Program-made: the position numbers and the translations under genes
The notes under the pieces: generated by a model
The model's database searches: none
What the model saw: only the letters and a program-made list of their open reading frames with translations
What the model was told of the DNA's origin: nothing
Source: Chryseobacterium sp. FH1
GTDB lineage: Bacteria > Bacteroidota > Bacteroidia > Flavobacteriales > Weeksellaceae
Direction: 5' to 3'
Assembly (NCBI RefSeq): GCF_000735135.1
Contig: NZ_JPLZ01000003.1
Span: 124,001 to 188,000 of the forward strand
Length of the DNA: 64,000 nucleotides
Shown here: in pieces, positions 34,346-42,728 of the stretch
How positions within the stretch are numbered: the first letter of the stretch is position 1
Layout of the letters: every line of letters begins with the position of its first letter

Positions 34346-36133
34346 CTAGTAAGAACCTTTCGCAATAAAATGAGATGCAATTTTCTCAGTCAAAGCAATT
34401 GGATTTGGCGTGTTGACGTATTTTGTGAAACGTCTTAGTCCGGCCAGCATCATTCTTTGCTCGTCGCCTTCGGAGAAAGATACGATGCCTTCTTTGGCGT
34501 TGGTGGCGATGATGTCAACAGCTTTGTACAGATTCAGTCTTGCCATTGATGCTTCTACAGAATCTGTATCGAAATGTTTCTCCGCTCTCAGGATGGCAGA
34601 TTCTGCCATATAGATTTGGTTCAGTATTTCGGAAGCGTTCAGGAGAAGATGCTGTTGTTTCTCGATGTCCATCATATATTTTTGAAGGGCAGAACCGGAA
34701 ACCATTAGGAATACTTTCTTCAGATTTTTGATGACTTCTTTTTCCTCAGACATATATTCTGAATAATCCGGAATGTCGAAAGACGGGATTCCCATCAATT
34801 CTTTCCCCACATTTTTTGCAGGCGTCAAAAGGTCGATTTTCCCTTGCATTGTACGTTTGATGAGCATCCCCACAGCAAGAAGTCTGTTGATTTCGTTCGT
34901 TCCTTCGTAGATTCTGGAAATCCTTGAATCTCTCCAGGCAGATTCCATTGGCGTATCTTCTGAGAAGCCCATTCCACCGAAGATTTGAATCCCTTCATCC
35001 GCTGAATGCTGTGCTAAATCTGAAACGAAAACTTTCAAAATAGAACATTCTACTGCGAATTCCTCCACGCCTTTCAATTCCGCTTCCTCGTGGTTCATTC
35101 CGCCGGCAACCAATTCCTCGATTTTGTTTTCGACATCTTTTGCACCACGGTAAGAACCAGCCTCACTCACGAAAGCGCCAGTCGCCATCTCTGCCAACTT
35201 CTTGCGAATCGCGCCGAAAGTGTTGATAGAAACGCCAAACTGCTTTCTCTCCGTAGAATAAGTCAATGAATGGTTCAGGATTCTTCTTTGCGCATCCAAG
35301 CACGCCGCCGCCAATTTGATTCGGCCAACGTTCAAGGCATTAAGAGCGATTTTGAAACCGTTGTTTCTTTCACCCAAAAGATTTTCAACCGGAATTTTCA
35401 TATCATTGAAGAAAACCTGACGCGTAGAAGACGCACGGATTCCCAATTTGTGTTCTTCCTCTCCGAAAGTCAGGCTCTCAGGATTTTCCAATTCTGAACG
35501 GTTGATGACGAATCCAGTGATATTTTTATCATCGTCAATCTTGGCGAATAAAGTGAAAGTGTCTGCAAAACCAGCATTCGAAATCCACATTTTTTGGCCG
35601 TTGATGATGTAATGTTTTCCGTCTTCGGAAAGTTTTGCTCTAGTTTTTCCGCTGTTTGCGTCGGAACCTGCGTCTGGCTCGGTCAAACAGTAAGCACCGA
35701 ATTTAGTTCCCGCCGCCAAGTCCGGAAGGTATTTGTTTTTCAAATATTCGCTTCCGTAGAGTAGGATTGGAAGTGTTCCAATTCCCGTGTGCGCACCATA
35801 AGCTGTTGCTAATGAGCCAGTTGTTCCAGAGATGTAATCGCAAGCCAGCATTGTGGTCACGAATCCCATTCCAAGTCCGCCGTAAGCTTCAGGAACAGCG
35901 ATTCCAAGGAATCCCATTTCTCCGATTTTACGCATCACTTCTTCCGTGTAGGCATAATCTTTTTTCTCGAAGCGTTCTTTGTTCGGAACCACTTCTTTAT
36001 CTATGAATTCTTTTGCAGAATCGCGAAGCATTTTTTGTTCTTCGGAAAGTTCCTCGATGCTGAAGATTTCCTGAGCAGTGATGTCCTTTACCAGGAATTC
36101 GCCACCGTTTAATGTTTTGGTTTCAGTACTCAT
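34346..36133 (-). CDS. Acyl-CoA dehydrogenase
   Basis: Flavoenzyme that makes the trans-2-enoyl-CoA, the first step of beta-oxidation. It has 595 residues, about 200 longer than the short-chain type, with an extra C-terminal domain as in VLCAD/FadE-like members. It shows GAYCLTEPDAGSDANSGKT, QKMWISNAGFADTF, LGIRASSTRQVFF and RISRIYEGTNEINRLL. It is the last gene of the operon MarR - FadB-like - thiolase - (DUF1016) - this gene. Confidence 0.93.
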   Translation of the reverse strand: MSTETKTLNGGEFLVKDITAQEIFSIEELSEEQKMLRDSAKEFIDKEVVPNKERFEKKDYAYTEEVMRKIGEMGFLGIAVPEAYGGLGMGFVTTMLACDYISGTTGSLATAYGAHTGIGTLPILLYGSEYLKNKYLPDLAAGTKFGAYCLTEPDAGSDANSGKTRAKLSEDGKHYIINGQKMWISNAGFADTFTLFAKIDDDKNITGFVINRSELENPESLTFGEEEHKLGIRASSTRQVFFNDMKIPVENLLGERNNGFKIALNALNVGRIKLAAACLDAQRRILNHSLTYSTERKQFGVSINTFGAIRKKLAEMATGAFVSEAGSYRGAKDVENKIEELVAGGMNHEEAELKGVEEFAVECSILKVFVSDLAQHSADEGIQIFGGMGFSEDTPMESAWRDSRISRIYEGTNEINRLLAVGMLIKRTMQGKIDLLTPAKNVGKELMGIPSFDIPDYSEYMSEEKEVIKNLKKVFLMVSGSALQKYMMDIEKQQHLLLNASEILNQIYMAESAILRAEKHFDTDSVEASMARLNLYKAVDIIATNAKEGIVSFSEGDEQRMMLAGLRRFTKYVNTPNPIALTEKIASHFIAKGSY

Positions 36134-36147
36134 TTTATTGTTGTTTT

Positions 36148-37155
36148 TTATTTTTTTTGATTGTTAAATTCATCAAGGTCTATTTTGAGAGCTTCCAAAA
36201 TTTGACTTTCTGTTGGGAGATACAATTGATATTTGCTGGCTAAAATGCTTTCGTTATTTTCTGGCAAAGTAAATTTCACCAATGCATTATTCTTTTCTGC
36301 ACAAAGCAGAATTCCAATGGTTTTGTTCTCATGAGCCAGTTTTTCCTTTCTGTCGTAGTAATTGACATACATTTGCAACTGTCCCAAATCCTCGTGCGTC
36401 AACTTGTGGGTTTTTATTTCGAAAATGACAAAACATTGCATCAGTCGGTTGTAAAAGACCAAATCAATGAAAAAATCGTCACCTTCCAGATGGATTCTTT
36501 TCTGTCTCGCAACAAACGAAAAACCATTGCCAAGTTCTAACAAGAAATCCTGTAAGTTGGTGATAATCGCCTGTTCAAAGTCTTTTTCGTAATAAGTGGA
36601 TTCTTTTTTCAATCCCAGAAATTCTAAAACCATTGGGTCTTTGATGATTTGCGAAGGCTCGTTGGGAATCATTTCGCCTTTCGCAATTGCCAAAACACTT
36701 TCTTTATCGTTGCTCAACAACAACCGTTCATACAAACTACTATTGATTTGTCTTTCTAATTGCCTGGCAGACCAATTATTTTTGACGGATTCGGCGATGT
36801 AATATTCTCTTTTATGCTCATCATCGATAGACGTAAGTAGCTTATATTGAGTCCAGTTCAATTGCGTCCGCAGTGCGGACGCAATTGGGAAGACTCTATA
36901 GAATTGTCTGTATTTTTCCAATTGTCGACGAGAAAACCCACTTCCAAATTCTGGTTGAAGTTGCTCAGAAAGATATTTTATAAGATAAGTTCCATATTCT
37001 GCACGTTCTTTTCCATTTTGCTCTTCTTCAAAAATTCTTTGCCCGATATGCCAATACATCAATGTTCGCTGATAATCCACCGAACGAATCGCATTATCTC
37101 TAGATTGAGAAATAATGTTTTTGATTTCGGATATCAATGATGAATTGGCTAACAT
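36148..37155 (-). CDS. DUF1016 (YhcG-like) PD-(D/E)XK nuclease-family protein
   Basis: 335 residues from ATG 37155 (MLANSSLISEIKNIISQSR); the longer frame upstream overlaps the thiolase end and has no conserved sequence. The N-terminal DUF1016_N helical domain (YGTYLIKYLSEQLQPEFGSGFSRRQLEKYRQFY) is followed by the nuclease-like domain (HLEGDDFFIDLVFYNR, then FVIFEIKTHKLTHEDLGQLQMYVNYYD). The D...ExK residues are present. YhcG-type proteins are often found with restriction or mobile genes. Here one interrupts a beta-oxidation operon, 14 bp from the dehydrogenase and 26 bp from the thiolase. It contains an in-frame 29-bp palindrome. Confidence 0.88.
   Translation of the reverse strand: MLANSSLISEIKNIISQSRDNAIRSVDYQRTLMYWHIGQRIFEEEQNGKERAEYGTYLIKYLSEQLQPEFGSGFSRRQLEKYRQFYRVFPIASALRTQLNWTQYKLLTSIDDEHKREYYIAESVKNNWSARQLERQINSSLYERLLLSNDKESVLAIAKGEMIPNEPSQIIKDPMVLEFLGLKKESTYYEKDFEQAIITNLQDFLLELGNGFSFVARQKRIHLEGDDFFIDLVFYNRLMQCFVIFEIKTHKLTHEDLGQLQMYVNYYDRKEKLAHENKTIGILLCAEKNNALVKFTLPENNESILASKYQLYLPTESQILEALKIDLDEFNNQKK
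36859..36887. repeat. 29-bp palindrome inside the DUF1016 gene
   Basis: CAATTGCGTCCGCA (36859-36872), one central base, then its exact reverse complement (36874-36887). It is in frame and encodes part of PIASALRTQLNW. Perfect 14-bp arms inside a coding sequence are far beyond chance. Confidence 0.9.
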
Positions 37156-37181
37156 TTGAAAGTGATTATGATTTTTAGATT

Positions 37182-38357
37182 TTAAAGCAACTCGAAAACA
37201 CTCGCCGCACCTTGACCAGTTCCCACACACATTGTCACAACACCATATTTGCTGTTTCTGCGTTTCATTTCGTCAAGAAGCTGGACTGTTAATTTAGTTC
37301 CTGTACAGCCAAGCGGATGTCCAAGTGCGATTGCGCCACCGTTTACATTTACGATATCGGGATTGATGTTCAATTCTCTTAAGATTGCCACAGATTGAGA
37401 AGCAAACGCTTCATTCAATTCAAACAAATCGATGTCGGATTGTTTAAGTCCAGCTTGCTCCAACGCTTTTGGAATAGCGAACATCGGTCCGATTCCCATA
37501 ATTCTTGGCGGAACACCAACAGTCGAATAGGAGAGAAGTCTCGCAACTGGAGTCAAGTTTAATTCTTTTACCATTCTTTCCGACATTACCATTGTAAAAG
37601 CAGCGCCATCAGAAGTTTGAGAAGAGTTCCCAGCCGTCACAGAACCATTCGCTGCGAAAACCGGACGAAGTTTTGCCAAAGCCTCAACAGAAGTGTCAGC
37701 TCTCGGACCTTCATCTTGTTTGAAGGCGTATTCTTTAGTTTGGATTTTTTCCTTTTCGTCAAGGAAATTATATGCGACATCAATCGGAACAATCTGGTTT
37801 TCAAATTTTCCTTCCTTGATGGCTTTCATTGCTTTCTGATGCGAGTTGTAAGCGAATTGGTCTTGCTCCTCACGACTCACTTTGAATTCGTTGGCAACAG
37901 CTTCCGCCGTCAATCCCATTCCCCAATAATAATCGGGATGTTTCTTGGCCAAATCCGTGTCTGGAATCGGTTTGTAACCGCCCATCGGGATGTACGACAT
38001 ACTTTCTGCACCACCAGCGATGATGCATTCTGCCATTCCTGCTTTGATTTTCGCCGCCGCAATTGCAATCGATTCTGAACCTGAGGCGCAATATCTGTTG
38101 ACTGTCACACCTGGAACTTTGTCGGTATCCAATCCCATTAATGAAATCAGTCTCGCGACGTTAAGGCCTTGCTCGGCTTCCGGCATTGCACAACCGACAA
38201 TCAAATCGTCGATGCGAGCCGGGTCAAGATTTGGAACATCTTTCATCAGATGTTGTATCACAGTTGCCGCCATATCATCCGGGCGGGTAAAACGCAAAGA
38301 ACCTTTCGGCGCTTTACCAACTGCTGTTCTGTATCCTGTTACTATATATGCTTCCAT
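37182..38357 (-). CDS. Acetyl-CoA C-acyltransferase (thiolase)
   Basis: Last step of the beta-oxidation cycle, releasing acetyl-CoA from 3-ketoacyl-CoA. It has 391 residues. The acyl-binding nucleophile is Cys90 (VTVNRYCASGSES). Other landmarks are NEAFASQ, GGAIALGHPLGCTGTK with the active His, and MCVGTGQGAA with the second Cys. It is probably the beta subunit partner of the multifunctional protein encoded upstream (38603-40975). A 245-bp gap with palindromes separates the two genes. Confidence 0.94.
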   Translation of the reverse strand: MEAYIVTGYRTAVGKAPKGSLRFTRPDDMAATVIQHLMKDVPNLDPARIDDLIVGCAMPEAEQGLNVARLISLMGLDTDKVPGVTVNRYCASGSESIAIAAAKIKAGMAECIIAGGAESMSYIPMGGYKPIPDTDLAKKHPDYYWGMGLTAEAVANEFKVSREEQDQFAYNSHQKAMKAIKEGKFENQIVPIDVAYNFLDEKEKIQTKEYAFKQDEGPRADTSVEALAKLRPVFAANGSVTAGNSSQTSDGAAFTMVMSERMVKELNLTPVARLLSYSTVGVPPRIMGIGPMFAIPKALEQAGLKQSDIDLFELNEAFASQSVAILRELNINPDIVNVNGGAIALGHPLGCTGTKLTVQLLDEMKRRNSKYGVVTMCVGTGQGAASVFELL

Positions 38358-38383
38358 TTATTTTCTGTTTTAATTTTTATTAT

Positions 38384-38602
38384 GCCTCGTAGAGGTATTC
38401 TGTTAATAGCTAACAATTTGTGTTTTAGCGAAGCTCCGTAGGAGCGACCTGTTAATTTGATTCAATCAATCAAATGTTTTCTGAATCAAAATCAATTTTT
38501 AATTTTCAATGAAATCTAAATATTCTATTATCAGGTCGCCTCTACGAGGCTTGTTTTGAAAACGGTATTTTTCCTATTATCAGTTCGCTCCTACGGAGCT
38601 TT
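38384..38602. repeat. Cluster of four related palindromic repeats
   Basis: GCCTCGTAGAGG (38384) and GCTCCGTAGGAGCGACC (38433 on) recur on the other strand as CGCCTCTACGAGGC (38538-38550) and CGCTCCTACGGAGC (38586-38599). Each is a short palindrome, and the last three adjoin an ATTA(T/A)CAG or GTTAAT element. Left and right halves are roughly mirror images, so the whole 220 bp can fold back. It fills the intercistronic gap between the FadB-like and thiolase genes. Confidence 0.8.
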
Positions 38603-40975
38603 TTAGTTTCTAAGCGGTTTTCCTGTCGTCAACATTGTCTGAATTCTCTCAAGCGTTTTTCTCTCACCACAAAGTGATAGGAACGCTTCTCTTTCCAAAT
38701 CCAGAAGATATTGTTCGGAAACTTCTGTTGGTTCGGAGAGATTTCCGCCGGTCATTACGTAGCCGATTTTGTTGGCAATCAATCTGTCGTGCTCTGAGGC
38801 ATAACCGCCGGCAACCATTTGGTCTGTTCCAACGTAGAACATTCCCATTGATTCTTTTCCAAGAACTTTTATTTTTTCTGGAACTGGTGGTGTATATCCT
38901 AATTCGTCCAAAACAATCGCCTGACGTTTTGCTTCTGCAATTTGTCGGTCTTTGTTTACCACGATGATATCTTTGTCGGTCAAAATTCCCATTAGCTTAG
39001 CTTCGTGGGCAGAAGTTGCCACTTTTGCGGTTGCAATATTCATAAAGTAATTACGCAAATGATTGGTTTTAACATCGTCTGGAAGTGCGCCCTTCAAAGC
39101 TCTTAATGCGAACTCTTTCGTTCCGCCACCGCCTGGAATCAAACCAACGCCAACTTCCACAAGTCCAATATAAGTTTCTGCTGCTGCAACGATTTTGTCT
39201 GAATGCATCGAGAATTCACAACCGCCACCAAGCGTCATTCCAAACGGTGCCGCGATTACCGGAATTGATGAATATCTCAATTTCATCGATGTTTGTTGGA
39301 ATAAGTTTATGGCCATATTCAGTTCGTACCAATCCTGTTCAACGGCCATCATCATAACCATCGCAAGGTTTGCACCGACTGAAAAATTATCAGATTGATT
39401 TCCAACAACCAAACCTCTGTAATCTTTTTCAGCAATGTCGATGGATTTATTAAGACCTTCCAAAACACCACCTCCAAGTGAATTCATTTTTGAACGGAAT
39501 TCGAAGTTCAAAATGCCGTCTCCAAGGTCGATTAACGCAGATTCGGAATTGGACCAGATTGTTTTTTCTTTTCTAATATTATCAAGAATGATGAACGCAT
39601 CCAAACCAGGAATAGGCTCGTAAGTTTTAGTATTCTGATTGTAGAATAACTGTTTTCCGTTTTCCAATTTATAAAAAGATTCGTTTCCGGAAGCCAGCAT
39701 TTCCTTAACCCAATCAGCGACTTTGTAACCTTCGCTTTCCACCAAATCGATTCCTTTTTGAATTCCCAAGAAATCCCAGTTTTCGAATGGTCCATGTTTC
39801 CACGCATAACCAGTTTTCATCGCATCATCGATGGAGTAGAACACGTCGGTGATTTCGGGAACGCGCTGAGAAACGTAAGCAAAAAGTGAGGCGTAATGTT
39901 TTCTAATCAATTCGCCAGCTTTGGTTTGGTCTTGCAACAAAATTGGCAAACGGTTTTTCAAACTTCCTGCTTCTTTAGCCGTTTTCACGATTGGAAGTTT
40001 TGGCTGTTTAGTCGGTTCGTAACCAAGCGTTTCATAATTAAGAACGAAACGATTGACATTTCCACCAGCGTCTTTTTCTTTATAATAGAATCCTTTTTTA
40101 GCTTTATCGCCAAGGAATTTATTTTCAATTAAATGATTCAAAGTCTTGGAATCTTTCAAAGCCTGAACCATTTCGTCGTCTTTCAAATTGGCTTGAAGGC
40201 CTTTCGTAACGTTGAAAGCCGTGTCCAATCCAACCAAATCTCCCAATTTGAACGTTCCGGTTTTTGGACGATTCAACAAATCGCCTGTCAAGGAATCAGC
40301 TTCTTCAATGGTCAAACCGATTTCCTCGGTCAGTTCCATAATTTTCGCCATCGAATAAACGCCAATTCTGTTCCCGATAAATCCTGGTGTATCTTTACAA
40401 AGAACCGTCGTTTTTCCAAGGAATTTCTCGCCGTAAGACATAAAGAAATCCACAACAGATTTATCCGTTTTCGGACCTGGAATCACTTCGAATAATTTCA
40501 AATATCTTGGTGGATTGAAAAAGTGCGTTCCGCAAAAATGCTTCTGGAAATCTTCCGACCTTCCTTCCGACATCAGATGAATCGGGATTCCAGACGTGTT
40601 GGAAGTAATCAAAGTTCCTGATTTGCGAAGCTTGTCCACTTTCTCGAACATCGATTGTTTGATATCCAATCTCTCGACAATCACCTCAATCACCCAATCC
40701 GAATTTTTGATTTTCTCCAAATCATCTTCGAAGTTTCCAACCGTAATTCTGGAGGCAAACGATTTGTCATAGATTGGTGAAGGATTGCTTTTCAGAGCGG
40801 TGTCAAGATGACCTTGCGCCACGCTGTTTCTCGTTTTCTTGTCGGCATTTTCTGAGTCTTTCGCAGGCATATCCAACATCAATACCTGAATCCCGTTTCC
40901 AGCAAAGTGACAGGCAATTCCGGAACCCATCACGCCGGAGCCGAGGACTGTAACGTGTTTTATTTTTCTGTTCAT
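38603..40975 (-). CDS. 3-hydroxyacyl-CoA dehydrogenase / enoyl-CoA hydratase fusion
   Basis: 790-residue multifunctional beta-oxidation protein. The NAD-binding start is VTVLGSGVMGSGIACHFAGNGI, with GTHFFNPPRYLKLFEVIPG, KDTPGFIGNRIG and the C-terminal dehydrogenase domain up to about residue 430. A crotonase domain follows at about 460-720 (GGGCEFSMHSDKIVAAAETY, then GLVEVGVGLIPGGGGT). The order dehydrogenase then hydratase is the reverse of E. coli FadB. It lies downstream of the MarR regulator and upstream of the thiolase. Confidence 0.93.
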   Translation of the reverse strand: MNRKIKHVTVLGSGVMGSGIACHFAGNGIQVLMLDMPAKDSENADKKTRNSVAQGHLDTALKSNPSPIYDKSFASRITVGNFEDDLEKIKNSDWVIEVIVERLDIKQSMFEKVDKLRKSGTLITSNTSGIPIHLMSEGRSEDFQKHFCGTHFFNPPRYLKLFEVIPGPKTDKSVVDFFMSYGEKFLGKTTVLCKDTPGFIGNRIGVYSMAKIMELTEEIGLTIEEADSLTGDLLNRPKTGTFKLGDLVGLDTAFNVTKGLQANLKDDEMVQALKDSKTLNHLIENKFLGDKAKKGFYYKEKDAGGNVNRFVLNYETLGYEPTKQPKLPIVKTAKEAGSLKNRLPILLQDQTKAGELIRKHYASLFAYVSQRVPEITDVFYSIDDAMKTGYAWKHGPFENWDFLGIQKGIDLVESEGYKVADWVKEMLASGNESFYKLENGKQLFYNQNTKTYEPIPGLDAFIILDNIRKEKTIWSNSESALIDLGDGILNFEFRSKMNSLGGGVLEGLNKSIDIAEKDYRGLVVGNQSDNFSVGANLAMVMMMAVEQDWYELNMAINLFQQTSMKLRYSSIPVIAAPFGMTLGGGCEFSMHSDKIVAAAETYIGLVEVGVGLIPGGGGTKEFALRALKGALPDDVKTNHLRNYFMNIATAKVATSAHEAKLMGILTDKDIIVVNKDRQIAEAKRQAIVLDELGYTPPVPEKIKVLGKESMGMFYVGTDQMVAGGYASEHDRLIANKIGYVMTGGNLSEPTEVSEQYLLDLEREAFLSLCGERKTLERIQTMLTTGKPLRN

Positions 40976-41052
40976 TTATTGAGATTTATTATTGTTTTCT
41001 ATTATTCCGTTTTTATCGCAAAGGCGGAAAATTTTTAAAATTAGATTGTTTA

Positions 41053-41094
41053 AAGTCGCAAATAATCGAAGATTATGTATTTTATTTGCGACTT
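41053..41094. repeat. Hairpin with 13-bp perfect arms
   Basis: AAGTCGCAAATAA (41053-41065) pairs exactly with TTATTTGCGACTT (41082-41094). It lies between marR and the FadB-like gene in an AT-rich stretch with further GCGACTTTGCG motifs. It resembles a dispersed repeat and may also lower read-through; there is no T-run. Confidence 0.65.
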
Positions 41095-41138
41095 ATAAGC
41101 ATCATTAATTATATATTTTTGCGACTTTGCGTTACAAA

Positions 41139-41600
41139 CTATTTTCTATTATTAAGTTCGTTGGCGATTTTCAGAATATCGTTCATCACTTCTTTGAAGA
41201 CTTCAAACTTCTCCGGCTGTATTCTCTCCACAATTTTCTTATTAAAATTAAGAACAACTTCCTTTGATAAGTTTCTGGAATTGATGCCTTTATCAGTCAG
41301 TTTGATAATCACTTCCCGTTTATCAGTCGTGGTTTTCTCCTTGTAGATGTAACCATTGTCTTCCAAAAGTTTGATAATCCTTGTCAAAGAAGTAGGTTCG
41401 ATAGCCATTTTGGGACCAAGATTCGTACTTCGCGTCCCTTCTTTTGGGTCGATTTTTAGTAATGTAAGTGCTTGAACAGCAGTTGAATTATACAACGAAG
41501 CCTGGTCCGAATACATTTTCGAGACCGCTAACCAAGCCGACTTTAGCATCAAGTCAACACTTTCGACTTTTTCTGAATTTTTCTTTTCCATAACTGACAT
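41139..41600 (-). CDS. MarR-family transcriptional regulator
   Basis: 153 residues with a winged helix: ALTLLKIDPKEGTRSTNLGPKMAIEPTSLTRIIKLLEDNGYIYKEKTTTDKREVIIKLTDKG. The DKRxxxIxLTxxG wing is typical of MarR. It is first in line with the beta-oxidation genes and is preceded by a 28-bp palindrome beside a TAnnTTTG promoter. It therefore likely represses its own operon and releases it on binding an acyl-CoA or fatty acid; that ligand is inferred from the neighbours. ATG 41591 is an alternative start. Confidence 0.92.
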   Translation of the reverse strand: MSVMEKKNSEKVESVDLMLKSAWLAVSKMYSDQASLYNSTAVQALTLLKIDPKEGTRSTNLGPKMAIEPTSLTRIIKLLEDNGYIYKEKTTTDKREVIIKLTDKGINSRNLSKEVVLNFNKKIVERIQPEKFEVFKEVMNDILKIANELNNRK

Positions 41601-41616
41601 ATTGAAGTGCTTTACA

Positions 41617-41654
41617 CAAATATAAAAAAAATACTATGCATGCATAGTATTTTT
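41617..41654 (-). promoter_or_regulatory. marR promoter with 28-bp perfect palindromic operator
   Basis: On the minus strand TATATTTG (41624-41617) is an exact -7 element. Directly upstream lies a perfect palindrome, 41627-41654, whose left half is AAAAATACTATGCA. It covers the spacer between the -7 and -33 positions, ideal for repression by a dimeric MarR protein. Confidence 0.85.
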
Positions 41655-41735
41655 AAGTTTTAATATTTAAGTAGTTGATTTACAATACTTTAATTGCTAT
41701 GCAAATCTCAATATATAAGTCATAGTAATTTTTAT

Positions 41736-42677
41736 TTAACTGTAAATGTTAGTATTTATAAGGTTTTGCAGAGATTGTTTAATTTCAGTCAATGTATGAT
41801 AATTGTCATAAAAATCATCCGATTTCAGCTCCCATTTGTCATTTTTAAACGTCAATTTAAATTTAGTCAAATCTGACGCAAAGTTTTTTTGAAGAAAGGA
41901 AAACATCATTTCTTTTTCCAATTTCGGCGCATCGATTTCGGGCGGATGGAAATTTTTATTAAAATCCAAAATCTTCGGCGTAATCAATTCCGGATTATCG
42001 AGAATGATTTCTTCGGAAATTCCACTGATGAGTTTTTTGTCTTTCAACCACCAGATTTTGTCTGAAAATTCCTTTGCCAACCGCCAATCGTGGGAAGAGA
42101 AGAAAATCAGTTTATTTTCATTTTTCGCAAGATTTCGAATCAAGGAAAGAATCATCAATTTGTTTTCTTCATCCAAATGCGTCGTTGGTTCATCCAAAAT
42201 AATAAAAGGAGAATTCTGCGCTAAAGCTCTTCCTATAAAGACTTTTTGAAGATTTCCATCAGAAAGTTCGGTGAGTTTTTTATCTCGAAATTGTGTTAAA
42301 TTTAATTTGTCAATGATGTCATCGATTTCAATTTTATCCTTTTCATTCAATTTAAAATAATAGGGATAATGAATGTATTTTCCCAATGAAATCAAATCGG
42401 TAACTGTATAATTATCAGGAATTTCAGCTTTAGAAAAAACGATGCCGATTTGAGAGGCAATTTCGTTCGGATTTAATTTGAGAATTGATTTTCCGTTAAT
42501 GGAAATTTCGCCACTTAAAAGCTTGTTCTGACCAAGAATGGATTTTATTAAAGTCGTTTTCCCAATCCCATTATTTCCCATCAAGAGGCAAACTTCGCCT
42601 AATTCTAGGGTAGTATTGATGTCAGAAATTAATGGTTCTGAATAACCGATTGATGCGTGTTTGATATCTAAGGACAT
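41736..42677 (-). CDS. ABC transporter ATP-binding protein (FecE/BtuD-like)
   Basis: ATPase of an iron-siderophore, haem or cobalamin importer. I start at ATG 42677 (MSLDIKHASIGY); the upstream frame uses GTG and adds no conserved residues. It has 313 residues. It shows Walker A LMGNNGIGKTTLIKS, signature LSDGNLQKVFIGRALAQ, Walker B FIILDEPTTHLD and an H-loop FFSSHDW. A C-terminal extension of about 80 residues is unusual for the family. It belongs with the permease at 43383-44351 but is separated from it by the GxxExxY cassette. Confidence 0.9.
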   Translation of the reverse strand: MSLDIKHASIGYSEPLISDINTTLELGEVCLLMGNNGIGKTTLIKSILGQNKLLSGEISINGKSILKLNPNEIASQIGIVFSKAEIPDNYTVTDLISLGKYIHYPYYFKLNEKDKIEIDDIIDKLNLTQFRDKKLTELSDGNLQKVFIGRALAQNSPFIILDEPTTHLDEENKLMILSLIRNLAKNENKLIFFSSHDWRLAKEFSDKIWWLKDKKLISGISEEIILDNPELITPKILDFNKNFHPPEIDAPKLEKEMMFSFLQKNFASDLTKFKLTFKNDKWELKSDDFYDNYHTLTEIKQSLQNLINTNIYS

Positions 42678-42728
42678 ATATTGTTGATTACACAAAGGCA
42701 CAAAGTCTTTTTCTTATTAAATATGTTT

